From Clostridium_AD sp964467165 (GTDB lineage Bacteria > Bacillota > Clostridia > Clostridiales > Clostridiaceae): a stretch of DNA of 64,000 nucleotides. Shown piece by piece: positions 52,544 through 62,499 of the stretch (position 1 is the stretch's first letter; every line of letters begins with the position of its first letter). The translations under genes and the position numbers were made by a program. The DNA lies in the NCBI GenBank assembly GCA_964467165.1, contig CAYXOL010000019.1, positions 14,245 to 78,244 of the forward strand. The letters run 5' to 3'. The notes beneath the pieces were generated by a model that saw only the letters and a program-made list of their open reading frames with translations, made no database searches and was not told the DNA's origin.

Positions 52544-53386
52544 CTATATTTCTATGAATTGATTATATATATCTGATACATTTCTGATTTTGTTTTGCTC
52601 ATAACCCATGCAAGCTATGACTAAAAATACAACTCCTAAAGCAAAAAGCACTCCATGAACTTCCAAAGCATATTTCCCCCCTATTGATGCAAACCTAGAG
52701 GAAAGCAAAAGAGCTAGCAAGTTATTTATCAGATGTGCAAATATGCTTAAATAAATTGAATCAGTTGTTAAATATATAAATCCAATGACTAATCCTAGTA
52801 AAAATGCATTTATACCCTGAGGAACATTTAAATGAACTACTGCAAAAAATAATGCAGATACTACAAGGGCTATAGCTGGATTTGTTTTTTTTGACATTCC
52901 TTTTAATAATATGCCTCTAAAAATTATTTCCTCATAAATAGGCGCTACCACCATAACACTGAGTATTAATATAATTGGTGAAACAGTCAGTTTTTCAAAT
53001 GATCCACTTATAAAATCTGGCATGGATATCCTACTAACCCACAGAATTAAACTGTTATCAAATAGCAACCTAAATGCTATAATCATGAGAATCGTAAAAA
53101 TAAAACTCATTGGATTCAAGTGATATTTAAGTTTTTGCGTGTTTTTTGAGTTACTAAGGCACTTGAGTAAAATAATAACAACATAATATTTAACAACCAC
53201 CCCAAATATGAAAATTACATAGGGCAATGCTTTTTCAAATCTCCCAGAAAACAAATTTTTGATTTCTACAGGTACTTGTCCCAACACCTCCAACAAAATT
53301 GATAGAAGTACTACAAGAAACCCTTTAATGATTCCCATTTTTTTAATATTTATGGCTCCATTTTCTATGTTTCTTAAAAATTTCAT
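52544..53386 (-). CDS. CPBP family intramembrane metalloprotease
   Basis: A 280-residue membrane protein with the CAAX/bacteriocin-processing (CPBP, Abi) fold. The metal-binding EE motif is in APIYEEIIFRGILLKG and the two His lie in FFAVVHLNVPQG and SIFAHLINN. Members cleave membrane or bacteriocin substrates. About seven to eight helices. The ribosome site is GTGGGA before ATG 53386. It lies between coat and envelope genes with no evident partner. Confidence 0.85.
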   Translation of the reverse strand: MKFLRNIENGAINIKKMGIIKGFLVVLLSILLEVLGQVPVEIKNLFSGRFEKALPYVIFIFGVVVKYYVVIILLKCLSNSKNTQKLKYHLNPMSFIFTILMIIAFRLLFDNSLILWVSRISMPDFISGSFEKLTVSPIILILSVMVVAPIYEEIIFRGILLKGMSKKTNPAIALVVSALFFAVVHLNVPQGINAFLLGLVIGFIYLTTDSIYLSIFAHLINNLLALLLSSRFASIGGKYALEVHGVLFALGVVFLVIACMGYEQNKIRNVSDIYNQFIEI

Positions 53387-53485
53387 TCTATCCCACTCTC
53401 TAATTTATTATAACTCTTCAACTACATTACTAGCCCTTCTCACTAGTTACTTTAACTAATTTCCAATTTAATTTGCATATATTCT

Positions 53486-53947
53486 TTACACTCTATGCTT
53501 TCCGCTAAAACTATATACCTCTATTTTAATTAATGTAGTTATTCCCTTGGCTTTATCTATATATAATTGTCCCTCTTCTATGAATTCCGGACTATATTTC
53601 CTTATAAACTCCATTAGTGGTTCATATTTTTCCTCTTCTGAAAGCCTTATGGCGCGTCCAAAAGCTACCACACTTTCGTACTCTGTACTAAATTTGTCTT
53701 GTTGCACCTTGGTTTTCCCAACCACCGTGAAACACACATTATCATTCTGGCTAATATTATCTAATTTACTTCCAATACCTGCACAATGAAAATATATATT
53801 TTTATCTATAATTATATAACTTAGTGGTATTCCATAAGGCTTATTATCCTCCCCACAAGTAGAAAGTATACCGTATTCACCTTTCTTTAAAAGTTCAAGT
53901 GCTTCTATATCATCCATTTGTCTTTCTATTTTTCTCATTGTTCTCAT
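53486..53947 (-). CDS. Pyridoxamine 5'-phosphate oxidase-fold flavoprotein
   Basis: A 153-residue split-barrel FMN-binding protein, similar to NimA/YwcA-like nitroreductase-type proteins. Motifs are GEYGILSTCGEDNKPYGIPLSY and IYFHCAGIGSKLDNISQNDNVCF. Substrate is unknown. The start is ATG 53947 or 53938; a longer frame to 54007 would include a likely -10 region, so I prefer the shorter start. No close operon partner. Confidence 0.75.
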   Translation of the reverse strand: MRTMRKIERQMDDIEALELLKKGEYGILSTCGEDNKPYGIPLSYIIIDKNIYFHCAGIGSKLDNISQNDNVCFTVVGKTKVQQDKFSTEYESVVAFGRAIRLSEEEKYEPLMEFIRKYSPEFIEEGQLYIDKAKGITTLIKIEVYSFSGKHRV

Positions 53948-54073
53948 AGCTAATTCACTATCCTTTCTATATATTATATTTTTAAGTGTACCATAAAATT
54001 CCCACAAAAATCTATGAACTTAATGGCAATTTTCCATTTATAACATCACTCCAATTATACTTTCCATAAAAAA

Positions 54074-54096
54074 AACAGGGGTTTTAATTCCCTGTT
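54074..54096 (-). terminator. Terminator after the O-antigen-ligase-like gene
   Basis: AACAGGG (54074-54080) and CCCTGTT (54090-54096) stem with a T8 run on the minus strand. Confidence 0.8.
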
Positions 54097-54128
54097 AGTT
54101 TTTTAAATTTTAAATAAACTTCACCCTA

Positions 54129-55277
54129 TTAATTACTATATTGCTTTGCAAGAGCACTTATTATGGCTGAACTAGCTATAAATAGTAACCCAGTTTGTGG
54201 TGCAATCATTGTGAAGTCAACCAAGCCATGCCCAATTATTACGGCTTGAATACCTGCTAGCATTGGAACCAATCTACAATTTTTTTCATGAAGCACCTTT
54301 AAATTTCGGAATAAATTAATCTTCATATAGGCATATATGGAAAGTCCAACAATTCCAAGCGAAGTCATAATCGTAATCCATATATTATGTCCATGGAATA
54401 ATGTTGCATAATAGTAACCTTTCATAAACTGTTCTCCATGCTCTGTAATTCCCATAAGCCCCCAACCTATAATAGGTTTAATCTTTATCATTTTTAAACA
54501 TCCATTCCATATTCCAAGACGACTAGCAAATGATCCATCGAAGTTATGGCCAATTACATTTTCTAAAATCTGTGATGGCATAAATGTAACAATAGCTGTA
54601 AGTATAAATATTGTTATAAATACCCACCTATCTTTTTTATTACCTTTAAGAAAATAAAAAATAAAAAGTCCAAAAAGCAGCCCCATAAATGCACCACGCG
54701 AACCAGTTAAGTACAATGCAATAATAAAAACAAGTGTTGATATTCCATAGAATATTTTTTTATTTTTAGATGTATTGCTGCAGAAATAGAGCCCTAAAAG
54801 TATCATTATAGCAAACCAATTGCCCGCTACATTGGGGTTTCCAAAGGTACTATATATTCTGTCATTAAATACTGGCTGAGAGGTAAATTTAAGAAATTTA
54901 GCCCAAATATTATATTTAAAATACACATCCATAACTTTCTCAACAATTCCAAAAATCCCAGATAAAAATGAAAAACACACCAAATACCTTCCTATCTTTT
55001 CCACCTTATTTTCATCTTGACAAAAATTTTGCAAAAAAATACTAATACATAGATACATAAAGAGACCAAAAGATGCAACTATTGATGTAAAACTCTGATT
55101 TACAACACTTACTATCAAAGACCAAATAAATAATAAAAAAAGTCCTATATTCCATTGATTCTTGTATATAGTCACTTTTCTAAACAATACCATATATGTC
55201 ATATATATGGCTGGTATTATATTGGTATAAGGGGAAATGACTATTAGTAAAACTAAAATGCCTATAATAAAACCCAC
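54129..55277 (-). CDS. O-antigen ligase/polymerase family membrane protein
   Basis: A 382-residue protein of the Wzy/WaaL superfamily with about ten to eleven hydrophobic helices. The Wzy_C-like signature is in the large extracellular loop: TGSRGAFMGLLFGLF, FASRLGIWNGCLKMIKIKPI and FHGHNIWITIMTSLGIVG. It joins glycan to lipid or polymerises repeat units. The start is GTG 55277 with a weak ribosome site. It is near other envelope genes (PAP2, glycosyltransferases), but the operon is not certain. Confidence 0.8.
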   Translation of the reverse strand: MGFIIGILVLLIVISPYTNIIPAIYMTYMVLFRKVTIYKNQWNIGLFLLFIWSLIVSVVNQSFTSIVASFGLFMYLCISIFLQNFCQDENKVEKIGRYLVCFSFLSGIFGIVEKVMDVYFKYNIWAKFLKFTSQPVFNDRIYSTFGNPNVAGNWFAIMILLGLYFCSNTSKNKKIFYGISTLVFIIALYLTGSRGAFMGLLFGLFIFYFLKGNKKDRWVFITIFILTAIVTFMPSQILENVIGHNFDGSFASRLGIWNGCLKMIKIKPIIGWGLMGITEHGEQFMKGYYYATLFHGHNIWITIMTSLGIVGLSIYAYMKINLFRNLKVLHEKNCRLVPMLAGIQAVIIGHGLVDFTMIAPQTGLLFIASSAIISALAKQYSN

Positions 55278-55457
55278 TTTCTTTTACATTTATTGGATTC
55301 ATAAATTTGCTACAATTACAATTTACATTTTATCATACATTCACTTAATTTAAAATTATATTTATCAATAGCTTCAAATACTATTATATGTGAACACTAT
55401 GGCAATAGAAAGTGATACGTCAATTATACTGATTTTTGTTTACACAATTAATCTTCT

Positions 55458-56006
55458 TTATATTCTACCCTTAGTATTACTGTTTACTTTGCCAACCATG
55501 TAAATTACTATTCCACTACACATAAGCCCTAAAACTACACCTGCCAAAATATCAGTAGGGTAATGCACATACAAATATAACCTTGAAAAACCTATCAAAG
55601 CTGCTAAACCTAAAAACCCAAATGCATAAGGTTTAAAATATTTTGCTAATACCCCTGCCACTGCAAATGAGGAAGTAGTATGCCCTGAGGGGAATGAATA
55701 GGATAAAGGCTTTGCAATTAAAAGGTTCCAGGCCGGTATATCTTCTGATGGCCTTACACGCTTAACTGCATTTTTCAGTATTTCCTCTCCTAAAATTGTA
55801 CTTAGTATTAAAGCCCCTAAAGCCATAAACCCTATTTTTCTATATTTTTTACTTGTGATAAGTATTGCTATTATTATAACCCATATAAATCCCCCATTAC
55901 CTAAGTATGTTGATATAACCATAATTTTATCCATAATAATTCCATGCATATTATCTTTTATATACAATAATATTGAGTTATCAAATCTTTGTACTAATGA
56001 TATCAT
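55458..56006 (-). CDS. PAP2-family phosphatase (BcrC-like)
   Basis: A 182-residue membrane phosphatase. The three PAP2 motifs are KNAVKRVRPSEDI, SYSFPSGHTTSSFAVAG and FSRLYLYVHYPTDILAGV. Members dephosphorylate undecaprenyl pyrophosphate or other lipid pyrophosphates. The start is ATG 56006 behind AAGGGG; an earlier in-frame ATG at 56057 is possible. It sits upstream of the O-antigen-ligase gene on the same strand, with an IS remnant just beyond it. Confidence 0.85.
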   Translation of the reverse strand: MISLVQRFDNSILLYIKDNMHGIIMDKIMVISTYLGNGGFIWVIIIAILITSKKYRKIGFMALGALILSTILGEEILKNAVKRVRPSEDIPAWNLLIAKPLSYSFPSGHTTSSFAVAGVLAKYFKPYAFGFLGLAALIGFSRLYLYVHYPTDILAGVVLGLMCSGIVIYMVGKVNSNTKGRI

Positions 56007-56098
56007 TTCTTCAATCCCCTTTTTTCTCTTCCCTTTATTAAATGTGCATATAACCATTCCCTTATTTTATATTATATAATCCTAATATTAAAAACAGA

Positions 56099-56296
56099 TT
56101 AAAAAAACCCTAGAACTTTGAACTTTAGAAAAGCTCCTGTTAAAAGATCATATTCTAGATGTATTTTTCTAGCCACACCACTGGATGAACCTCCATTTTT
56201 AAAATAATGATAGCCATCACCATTTGGAATATGTTTCAAATGGTGGTGGCTATCTTGCCGTACCTGAACTATGCCCACATTTCTGGTAAAAACCAG
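56099..56296 (-). pseudogene. Transposase fragment (IS4-like)
   Basis: A 65-codon minus-strand reading frame without a start, bounded by a stop on each side. It reads about 20 residues of N-terminal-type sequence and then GGSSSGVARKIHLEYDLLTG, the pattern of an IS4-family transposase segment, and ends ALGFF-like. A 17-bp inverted repeat (56209-56225/56238-56254) lies inside it. It is a degraded leftover of an insertion event. Confidence 0.6.
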
Positions 56297-56384
56297 TTAA
56301 AACAAACAGCCTATATATTTCCATAGTATATCAATAAAGTGCCTATCTCATTATAAAAATAAGCAACACAATTTTTGTAATGCG

Positions 56385-56624
56385 CTATACGCTATCTATT
56401 CCCTGAAAAATTTTTAAAACATCATTTAGATTTTCCTGTCCTTCAAATTTTATTGTATTTTGTAGTGCATAATAAATTTGTTGTTGAACTATTTCTTTCG
56501 ACTTTTTAATTGTAGAAATACCAAGAGAAGCAAGAATTATTGAAATGGATAAACCTAATATAATAAAAAAAGTCGTAATCTTGTGTGCAATAAATTGATT
56601 TAAAATCCCTCTAATTCCAAACAT
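56385..56624 (-). pseudogene. Truncated ABC permease (FtsX/MacB-like) N-terminus
   Basis: A 79-residue protein that looks like the first ~80 residues of a MacB/FtsX-type permease: the amphipathic start GIRGILNQFIAHKITTFFII, one membrane helix (about 17-39), then a soluble helix QQIYYALQNTIKF. The remaining extracellular domain and three helices are missing. The start is ATG 56624 behind AAGGTG. It is either a fragment or an independently kept small protein; the nearby IS debris favours decay. Confidence 0.55.
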
Positions 56625-56698
56625 ATCAGCACCTTACTTTTTGTTTAAAACATTATATGTAAACAATTAAGTAAATTTTAAGCTACGGTAAACTTAAT

Positions 56699-56730
56699 AA
56701 ATAAAATCGGTGCTGCCACCGATTTTATTT
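56699..56730 (-). terminator. Terminator of the exporter module
   Basis: AAATAAAATCGGTG (56699-56712) and CACCGATTTTATTT (56717-56730), 14-bp perfect stem with a 4-base loop. It could end the long minus-strand transcript from 63522 down to 56924. The gap 56731-56923 holds no gene I can see. Confidence 0.8.
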
Positions 56731-56923
56731 AAATTCAATTAATCATCGGTTAAAGATGATACAGATAGTTCTTTAGTATCATTACTATTATCCTACTCTT
56801 ATAAAATTCAACATGCTGCCATGTATATTTAGCTTGCTAATACAATTGATTTACATTAATATCGAGTCCTTAGAATTACTAAGTCCATAATAGTTTTTGG
56901 GTATGAAGAGTTTATACTAGCTG

Positions 56924-58018
56924 TTAGAAATCTAATAATTGAATATGAAAGTCTTTTTTATCAACAGAAAAGTTTTTTATACTACCTGATTTTATATCAT
57001 TACTCCATATATATACCTTATTATAATCTTTAAAAGTGAATATAAAATAAGCTGGTCTATCCGTCATCTTTTTATTACAAGAACCATCATATTTTATTCT
57101 ATATAAGCATTGGTTATCATCATCATTTGAATAATATATATACGTATCATCATAATTCATATTTTTAGATTTACTATCATTAATTTTATGATTATCTGAT
57201 CCATCCTTATTCATTACATATATGCGGTTTAAATCATTTAAATTTGTATAAATTATTTTACTTTTTGTAATAATTGAATAGGATGATTTATTTGATGTAA
57301 GCTTAACTTTACTAGCCGTTTTAATAGAGTATTTATATAAATCGTATGTATCATTTATATAATATATATATTCGCCATCTGAAGATATACTTTTAAGGTC
57401 ATTCTCATTAATTAATTGGATTTGTTTTTTAGTTTTAATATTAATCCTAAAAATTCCATTTTGCCGTATTATATATATATATTCATTATAAACAAAAAAT
57501 TTACGACTACTATCGAGACTACTTAAATTATCAGTTTTGTTTTGGCTAAAATCATTTTCCTTAGAGACTTTAACATCGCTAATTTCATTCAATCCTAAAA
57601 ACACCTTTTTAGATAAGGCCTTTTTTTCTATATATATATCTTTTTTATTAAATGTATTAAGATTAAACTCTATAATTGTAAAGCCTACTTCATTGTCAGT
57701 TCCACTACTATCTAGATAGTACCCTTTATTATTGTCTATATAAATCTGTTTTACATATGTAACATCCTTCTTATCATTATAAAATGGATCCCTAATAAAA
57801 GATTCTACTTTCCCAGTAGCTTTATTCTTCATTATGGCAGTGAAATTATTAAGGTTATTTGAAACAGTACCATAGATATAGTTACCCCCATCAACAAAGC
57901 TACCCTCTATAGAACCGTTATAAATGCTACTGTTATATGATTCAAAAGCATTATATTTACAGCCTACTAAGCCTAATAAAAGTAGTAGACCTATGCTTAA
58001 CAAGTTAAATTTTCTCAT
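56924..58018 (-). CDS. DUF5050-type beta-propeller lipoprotein
   Basis: A 364-residue lipoprotein: signal peptide ending at lipobox LVGC (residues 17-20), then repeated WD/YWTD-like units such as GEYIYYINDTYDLYKYS and DTYIYYSNDDDNQCLYRIKYDG, typical of DUF5050. It would sit outside the membrane. Its start overlaps the permease stop by 4 bp (ATGA), so it is translationally coupled. Function unknown; possibly a substrate or peptide-binding lipoprotein. Confidence 0.8.
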   Translation of the reverse strand: MRKFNLLSIGLLLLLGLVGCKYNAFESYNSSIYNGSIEGSFVDGGNYIYGTVSNNLNNFTAIMKNKATGKVESFIRDPFYNDKKDVTYVKQIYIDNNKGYYLDSSGTDNEVGFTIIEFNLNTFNKKDIYIEKKALSKKVFLGLNEISDVKVSKENDFSQNKTDNLSSLDSSRKFFVYNEYIYIIRQNGIFRINIKTKKQIQLINENDLKSISSDGEYIYYINDTYDLYKYSIKTASKVKLTSNKSSYSIITKSKIIYTNLNDLNRIYVMNKDGSDNHKINDSKSKNMNYDDTYIYYSNDDDNQCLYRIKYDGSCNKKMTDRPAYFIFTFKDYNKVYIWSNDIKSGSIKNFSVDKKDFHIQLLDF

Positions 58019-59133
58019 ATTTTCTTCCTCCTACTGTATCGAAATTTAGAAAATATGCAAAGCGCAGTAATGATAAAGATAAAGCACATTATGCCCATAT
58101 AAACAAATTCAAGAATAAATGCTTGTTTGCTTATTTGCAAAAAACTCCTGGCTCCTCTTGCTAATTGCCTATTATCAGTACCTCTAAAATAACCATTACC
58201 AATCATAAATCCAAGAGGTGATGGCAATTTAAATTTTATTGAGTCATTAAAATATATAAAATAAGGAATGAATATAATAGACAAGCTTGTAACTAAAGTT
58301 AACACTGTCTTTTTTGTAATTACAGCAATAAAAATAATTAAATAAGTAAATACTAAAAACCCGATTAATTTTATTAAGCTTATATATAAATATGTTTGCA
58401 TTAAAGACATGTGATATGCAGAGTTTTTAAAAAAAACTATACTTTGCAATTGAAAGTTTCCTAAGGGTAATCCATATTTTACTTTACAATAAATATATTC
58501 GATTACTGAAAAGCCTATAGTTAATATTATGGTTATTATGCTAGCTGCTATTATTTTATATGCAGGAGTAATCCACTTACCTTTTTTACTGGTTAATATT
58601 AAAAAAATCATTTCTTTTTCATATTCATAAGTAAAGATAGGTGTGATAACAAGTAAAAGCAAAAAAATCAGAATTATGTCAGGACTTTCAGACGCCAGTA
58701 AGTTAGTCCATCCGTTAGTGTATAAAAAATATCTGTTATTTGGATCTTGCTTAATATAGTTATATTGATCCTCTATAATTGTAAAAGCCTCTGACTTCTT
58801 CATCTTATTATTAATCTTATTAAGTTTTAAAACATATTCACTGTCATCAATTTGTCCATTTAAATATTTATTTATTACATTATTTTTTTCGGAATGCATA
58901 TTAGCTATTTGTTCCTGTTCATTTTTTATAGAAGTTTCTTTTTCTGATGTGAGCTTGCCGTTCAAATTTATTAGGTACTGTTTATAAAATCCTTTATTTT
59001 GCTCCGTAGTTTCCACACTATAACTAGCTGTTGTGCAAAAAGTCATAAGCTTTATACATATAAACAATACTATAAATATAATTGCTTTTTGTTTGAAAAA
59101 CATTTTATTAAATTCATAAAATAACACTCTCAT
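58015..59133 (-). CDS. ABC-2-type permease with large extracytoplasmic domain (A)
   Basis: A 372-residue membrane protein. Helix 1 (about 14-33) is followed by a ~120-residue extracytoplasmic part (NGKLTSEKETSIKNEQEQI) and then about five helices near the C-terminus. This topology is common in ABC-2 exporter permeases of peptide or lipid efflux systems. The start is ATG 59133. It is downstream of a second permease and an ATPase of the same unit. Substrate unknown. Confidence 0.75.
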   Translation of the reverse strand: MRVLFYEFNKMFFKQKAIIFIVLFICIKLMTFCTTASYSVETTEQNKGFYKQYLINLNGKLTSEKETSIKNEQEQIANMHSEKNNVINKYLNGQIDDSEYVLKLNKINNKMKKSEAFTIIEDQYNYIKQDPNNRYFLYTNGWTNLLASESPDIILIFLLLLVITPIFTYEYEKEMIFLILTSKKGKWITPAYKIIAASIITIILTIGFSVIEYIYCKVKYGLPLGNFQLQSIVFFKNSAYHMSLMQTYLYISLIKLIGFLVFTYLIIFIAVITKKTVLTLVTSLSIIFIPYFIYFNDSIKFKLPSPLGFMIGNGYFRGTDNRQLARGARSFLQISKQAFILEFVYMGIMCFIFIITALCIFSKFRYSRRKKI

Positions 59134-59184
59134 ACATTAAATATCTCCTTTTTCAAATCACTAAGACAGGAATAAATTTTTATC

Positions 59185-60381
59185 TTAGATATAATTTTTT
59201 TTTCTATTAACTATAACCACAATAAGAATTGTTGATAAAAAAAATAATAGCATAAAGGCTAAACTTACTGTGGATCCCAAAAATGGTTGTCCAAAAATAT
59301 CTACACCATTATATTTAGAGAATAACTCTCTATTCGTAAGAAGTGAGACTGGATTGATAAAACAAACAAATTCTCTAACATTACCAGTTAGAAAATCATT
59401 AACCCCAACACATATAGAAATTGTTCCAGCAGATAAAACAAAAGGTAAAAGAGATTCTGAAAAGATAGAAGAAAACAAAAGTATAAGTGCTCCTATACCC
59501 CCAAAACCCAAAATTTTAATAATATCGGAATAAATAATAAACTGCCATATCTTCATATTTAATGGAGTATTTTGAAAATTGCTCATTGCATAGATAGGAA
59601 GATTATAGCCTAAAAGTTTAAAAACCATTGAGAAGCATATGAAATCCAATACAAAGAAATAACCGCTTATAAAGATAATATATAGCATAGATGCCAAAAT
59701 TTTCGCATAAATAGTAGCATTTTTACCATATTTGCTTGTTGATAATATAATATTCATACCTACTTCCTTTTCTCCAGAAAAAATAGAAACAAGTCCCAAT
59801 ATCAAAAGTAAAATTATCAGCAATGAAGAAAAATCATATTTGAAAAATTCTTCATATCCTGCAGTGTCATAAACTTCGGGTATACTTCGTGCACCATAAA
59901 TATCTATGATCTTTCGATTATTTTCAACTTCAAATGAATTATTATGTTCTTTATAAAATTCAATATTTTCTTGGGCCTTTGATATTACTTCATCAAGGCG
60001 GTTCCCATAATTATAACAATAGTCTAATCTATCATATAATTCTCTAAACATATTCATATCGCCAAATATGTACCCTGTATATGTATTGGTTTGATTTGGT
60101 TTTTTACTAAAATTACCGGAATCAACTATTGCCTTAGCATCCTTGTATCTATGCTTAACAAAATTAATTTTGTCACTGGTAATAAGTCCGGATATTTCGT
60201 CATGAGCTCTCCAATACCCTCGACTATACTCGATACCTACAGTATGCTCATTATTCACTATAACGTTATTTTTAAAACAAAAATTAATTTTATAAATATT
60301 AACCACAGAAAAAATAAGCAAAGCTATAATTATGGTTTTCTTATGAAATATCTTGATAAGTTCATATTTTAAAATTCTCAT
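59185..60381 (-). CDS. ABC-2-type permease with large extracytoplasmic domain (B)
   Basis: A 398-residue permease: helix 1 (about 14-30), a long soluble loop, then about five to six helices (SLLIILLLILGLVSIFSGEK onward). Similar overall layout to the neighbouring permease, though sequences are only weakly alike, suggesting a heterodimer. The start is ATG 60381, overlapping the ATPase stop by 4 bp. The ribosome site lies inside the ATPase gene. Confidence 0.75.
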   Translation of the reverse strand: MRILKYELIKIFHKKTIIIALLIFSVVNIYKINFCFKNNVIVNNEHTVGIEYSRGYWRAHDEISGLITSDKINFVKHRYKDAKAIVDSGNFSKKPNQTNTYTGYIFGDMNMFRELYDRLDYCYNYGNRLDEVISKAQENIEFYKEHNNSFEVENNRKIIDIYGARSIPEVYDTAGYEEFFKYDFSSLLIILLLILGLVSIFSGEKEVGMNIILSTSKYGKNATIYAKILASMLYIIFISGYFFVLDFICFSMVFKLLGYNLPIYAMSNFQNTPLNMKIWQFIIYSDIIKILGFGGIGALILLFSSIFSESLLPFVLSAGTISICVGVNDFLTGNVREFVCFINPVSLLTNRELFSKYNGVDIFGQPFLGSTVSLAFMLLFFLSTILIVVIVNRKKNYI

Positions 60382-61250
60382 TGATCTGTCAACTCCCTAA
60401 AGTAATACATGTAAACATCCTCAAGATTTGGATTGATATTTACAGCTTCCTTTGTCGGTGGATTATCGCTTACTATGCGTAAGGTATACATTCCATTTTC
60501 AAATACAGCATTACTTATATTATACTTTTCAAGTACATTTGCTAATTCCACTTCATCTACTTTAATACTCCATACCTTATCTTTGATATTATCAAATAAA
60601 TTTGTTGGCTTATCTTGCTTTATAACATTTCCATCCTTTATAAGTATTACTTCACTTGCTATATATTCAATGTCCGAAACAATATGTGTTGCTAATAGAA
60701 TAATTTTAGTTGCTGATAGGTTTGAAATTATATTTCTAAACCGTATTCTTTCCTTTGGATCTAAGCCAGCAGTTGGCTCATCTAAAATAATGACATCTGG
60801 GTCATTTAGTAATGATTGCGCGATTCCTAATCGCTGCTTCATACCACCAGAAAAAGCACCTATTTTTTTACTACGTTCTTCCCAAAGATTTACCATTTTT
60901 AATAGTTCATCTGTTCGTGCCTCACTATCACGTTTAGGTATACCTTTTATTGCACACATGTAAAGTAAAAATTCACGGGCTTTAAATTTTTTGTAAAATA
61001 GAGGGTTTTGAGGTAAGTATCCAATTTTATCTAAATATTCCTGTCCTAGCTTTTGAGTGTCTATTTCATTAAACTTAACTGTACCAAAATCTGGTCTTAA
61101 AATTCCAGCAATTATATTTATCAGTGTAGTTTTGCCGGCTCCATTAGGACCTAGCAATCCATATACACCATTATCCAGACTAGAGCAAAAGCAATTTAAT
61201 GCCTTTTTCTTACCAAATTTTTTAGTTACTTCATTTATAGTTAAATTCAC
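60378..61250 (-). CDS. ABC transporter ATPase
   Basis: ATP-binding subunit of the exporter, 290 residues. Walker A GPNGAGKTTLIN, Q-loop YLPQNPLFYKKFKARE, signature FSGGMKQRLGIAQ, Walker B VIILDEPTAGLDP and switch His in ATHIVSDIEYIA are intact. A C-terminal extension (about 225-290) follows. The start is GTG 61250 behind GAGGTG; GTG 61259 is an earlier alternative. It couples to permease B and probably drives an ABC-2-type efflux pump. Confidence 0.92.
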   Translation of the reverse strand: MNLTINEVTKKFGKKKALNCFCSSLDNGVYGLLGPNGAGKTTLINIIAGILRPDFGTVKFNEIDTQKLGQEYLDKIGYLPQNPLFYKKFKAREFLLYMCAIKGIPKRDSEARTDELLKMVNLWEERSKKIGAFSGGMKQRLGIAQSLLNDPDVIILDEPTAGLDPKERIRFRNIISNLSATKIILLATHIVSDIEYIASEVILIKDGNVIKQDKPTNLFDNIKDKVWSIKVDEVELANVLEKYNISNAVFENGMYTLRIVSDNPPTKEAVNINPNLEDVYMYYFRELTDQ

Positions 61251-61266
61251 AATAAACACCTCAATC

Positions 61267-62496
61267 TCAATTAAGTTTGTACTGATACAACTTTGTTTCT
61301 TTATCTATTTTATAAGCTACATAAATACTATTACTAGCTTCACAAATACTTATTCCTTGAATAATACATTTTTCATAATCTTTTCCTTTAAATATTGTAT
61401 CAAACTCTTTTATAATATTCTTGTTTTTAGTATCATAGATTCTAAATCTATAAATTGGCTCATTATTTTTAGATGTCACATATAAACGGGTAACTATAAA
61501 ATTTCCCATGTCAGAAATAAGAGCGTACTGACTTTCGTTTTTATCTTTTAAAATGTATTCCCGTACATTATTTAAGTTAACATTTTCTAAGAAAACTTGT
61601 CCAGATGAGTCTTTACCGCGCTCAATTTGAGCATCTGCGAAAAATGTTTCTCCTTTACTTATTTGAATAATGCTATGTATCCCATCATGATTTTTGTAAT
61701 TAAACCCTTCACCATTTATATTAACCGTTCCAAAGGCTTGAGAACTATTATCTTTATTTATATAAAGACTGCCAATAAATGCAATTTTTTTATCTCCATC
61801 CACAAAACTAATCGCATCAAAAGTAGATGGTTTGTTAGGTGTAAAGTATTCTACTTCATAAACTTTTTGTTTGTTTTTAAGCTCCAAATCACATATATAA
61901 ATACTTGAGCCCTTACCATCGCTAGTATCTATATACGCAATATTAGTACCGCTATTTGATAGTTTAGGCATTGTACACTCTTTATTTTTTAAATCACTTA
62001 AATCTATTGTTCTCACCAAATTTAGCTCATTATCATAAATATGATAATGCACTTTTTTATCACTTACCATTAGATTTACATCGGTAACATAAAACCCATT
62101 ATTTAATGGTACAAAATCGTATTGTGGATTTTCTATTTTAATATCTACTTGCTTTTCAGTTTTACCACTTGATAAGTTAAAAATCTTAACAGTTACTTTT
62201 TTATCCACATTACTAGATGTGGAAATCTCTGACGCCATAATCATTTTATTTTTATCAGTAATATGAAGGAATCTTATATTATTATTTTTTTCAATAATTG
62301 AACTAGTAATATCATTAGTATTCTTATCAATGGTTACTCCATAATTTATATTTTCATTGCTTAGTTTATTTGTCTTTTTTGTAATAGTATTATTAACATG
62401 ATTTACATTTTTGTTATTACCTCTAAATTTAAAATACCCATAAGAAGCTATACATAGTAGTAACAATATTATTAATATAATTAATTTCTTTTTCAT
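61267..62496 (-). CDS. Membrane-anchored TolB/beta-propeller-like protein
   Basis: A 409-residue extracytoplasmic protein with an N-terminal signal anchor (about 4-22, ILIILLLLCIASYGYF) and a Ser/Asn/Lys-rich linker. The remainder has repeated beta-strand units with TolB/propeller-like spacing (KLSNSGTNIAYIDTSDGKGS, FVDGDKKIAFIGSLYI). No lipobox. It is between the ATPase and the upstream lipoprotein, so it belongs to the exporter operon. Function unknown. Confidence 0.7.
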   Translation of the reverse strand: MKKKLIILIILLLLCIASYGYFKFRGNNKNVNHVNNTITKKTNKLSNENINYGVTIDKNTNDITSSIIEKNNNIRFLHITDKNKMIMASEISTSSNVDKKVTVKIFNLSSGKTEKQVDIKIENPQYDFVPLNNGFYVTDVNLMVSDKKVHYHIYDNELNLVRTIDLSDLKNKECTMPKLSNSGTNIAYIDTSDGKGSSIYICDLELKNKQKVYEVEYFTPNKPSTFDAISFVDGDKKIAFIGSLYINKDNSSQAFGTVNINGEGFNYKNHDGIHSIIQISKGETFFADAQIERGKDSSGQVFLENVNLNNVREYILKDKNESQYALISDMGNFIVTRLYVTSKNNEPIYRFRIYDTKNKNIIKEFDTIFKGKDYEKCIIQGISICEASNSIYVAYKIDKETKLYQYKLN

Positions 62497-62499
62497 TTT

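Noticed and set aside
56209..56254. Strong 17-bp hairpin read as a terminator
   Set aside because: It lies inside a reading frame that resembles a transposase, has no T-run, and has one mismatch. It is more likely part of the IS remnant than a working terminator.
60433..60963. A 176-codon plus-strand frame inside the ABC ATPase
   Set aside because: The opposite strand has every ATPase motif. The plus-strand frame is a long shadow with no start signal.
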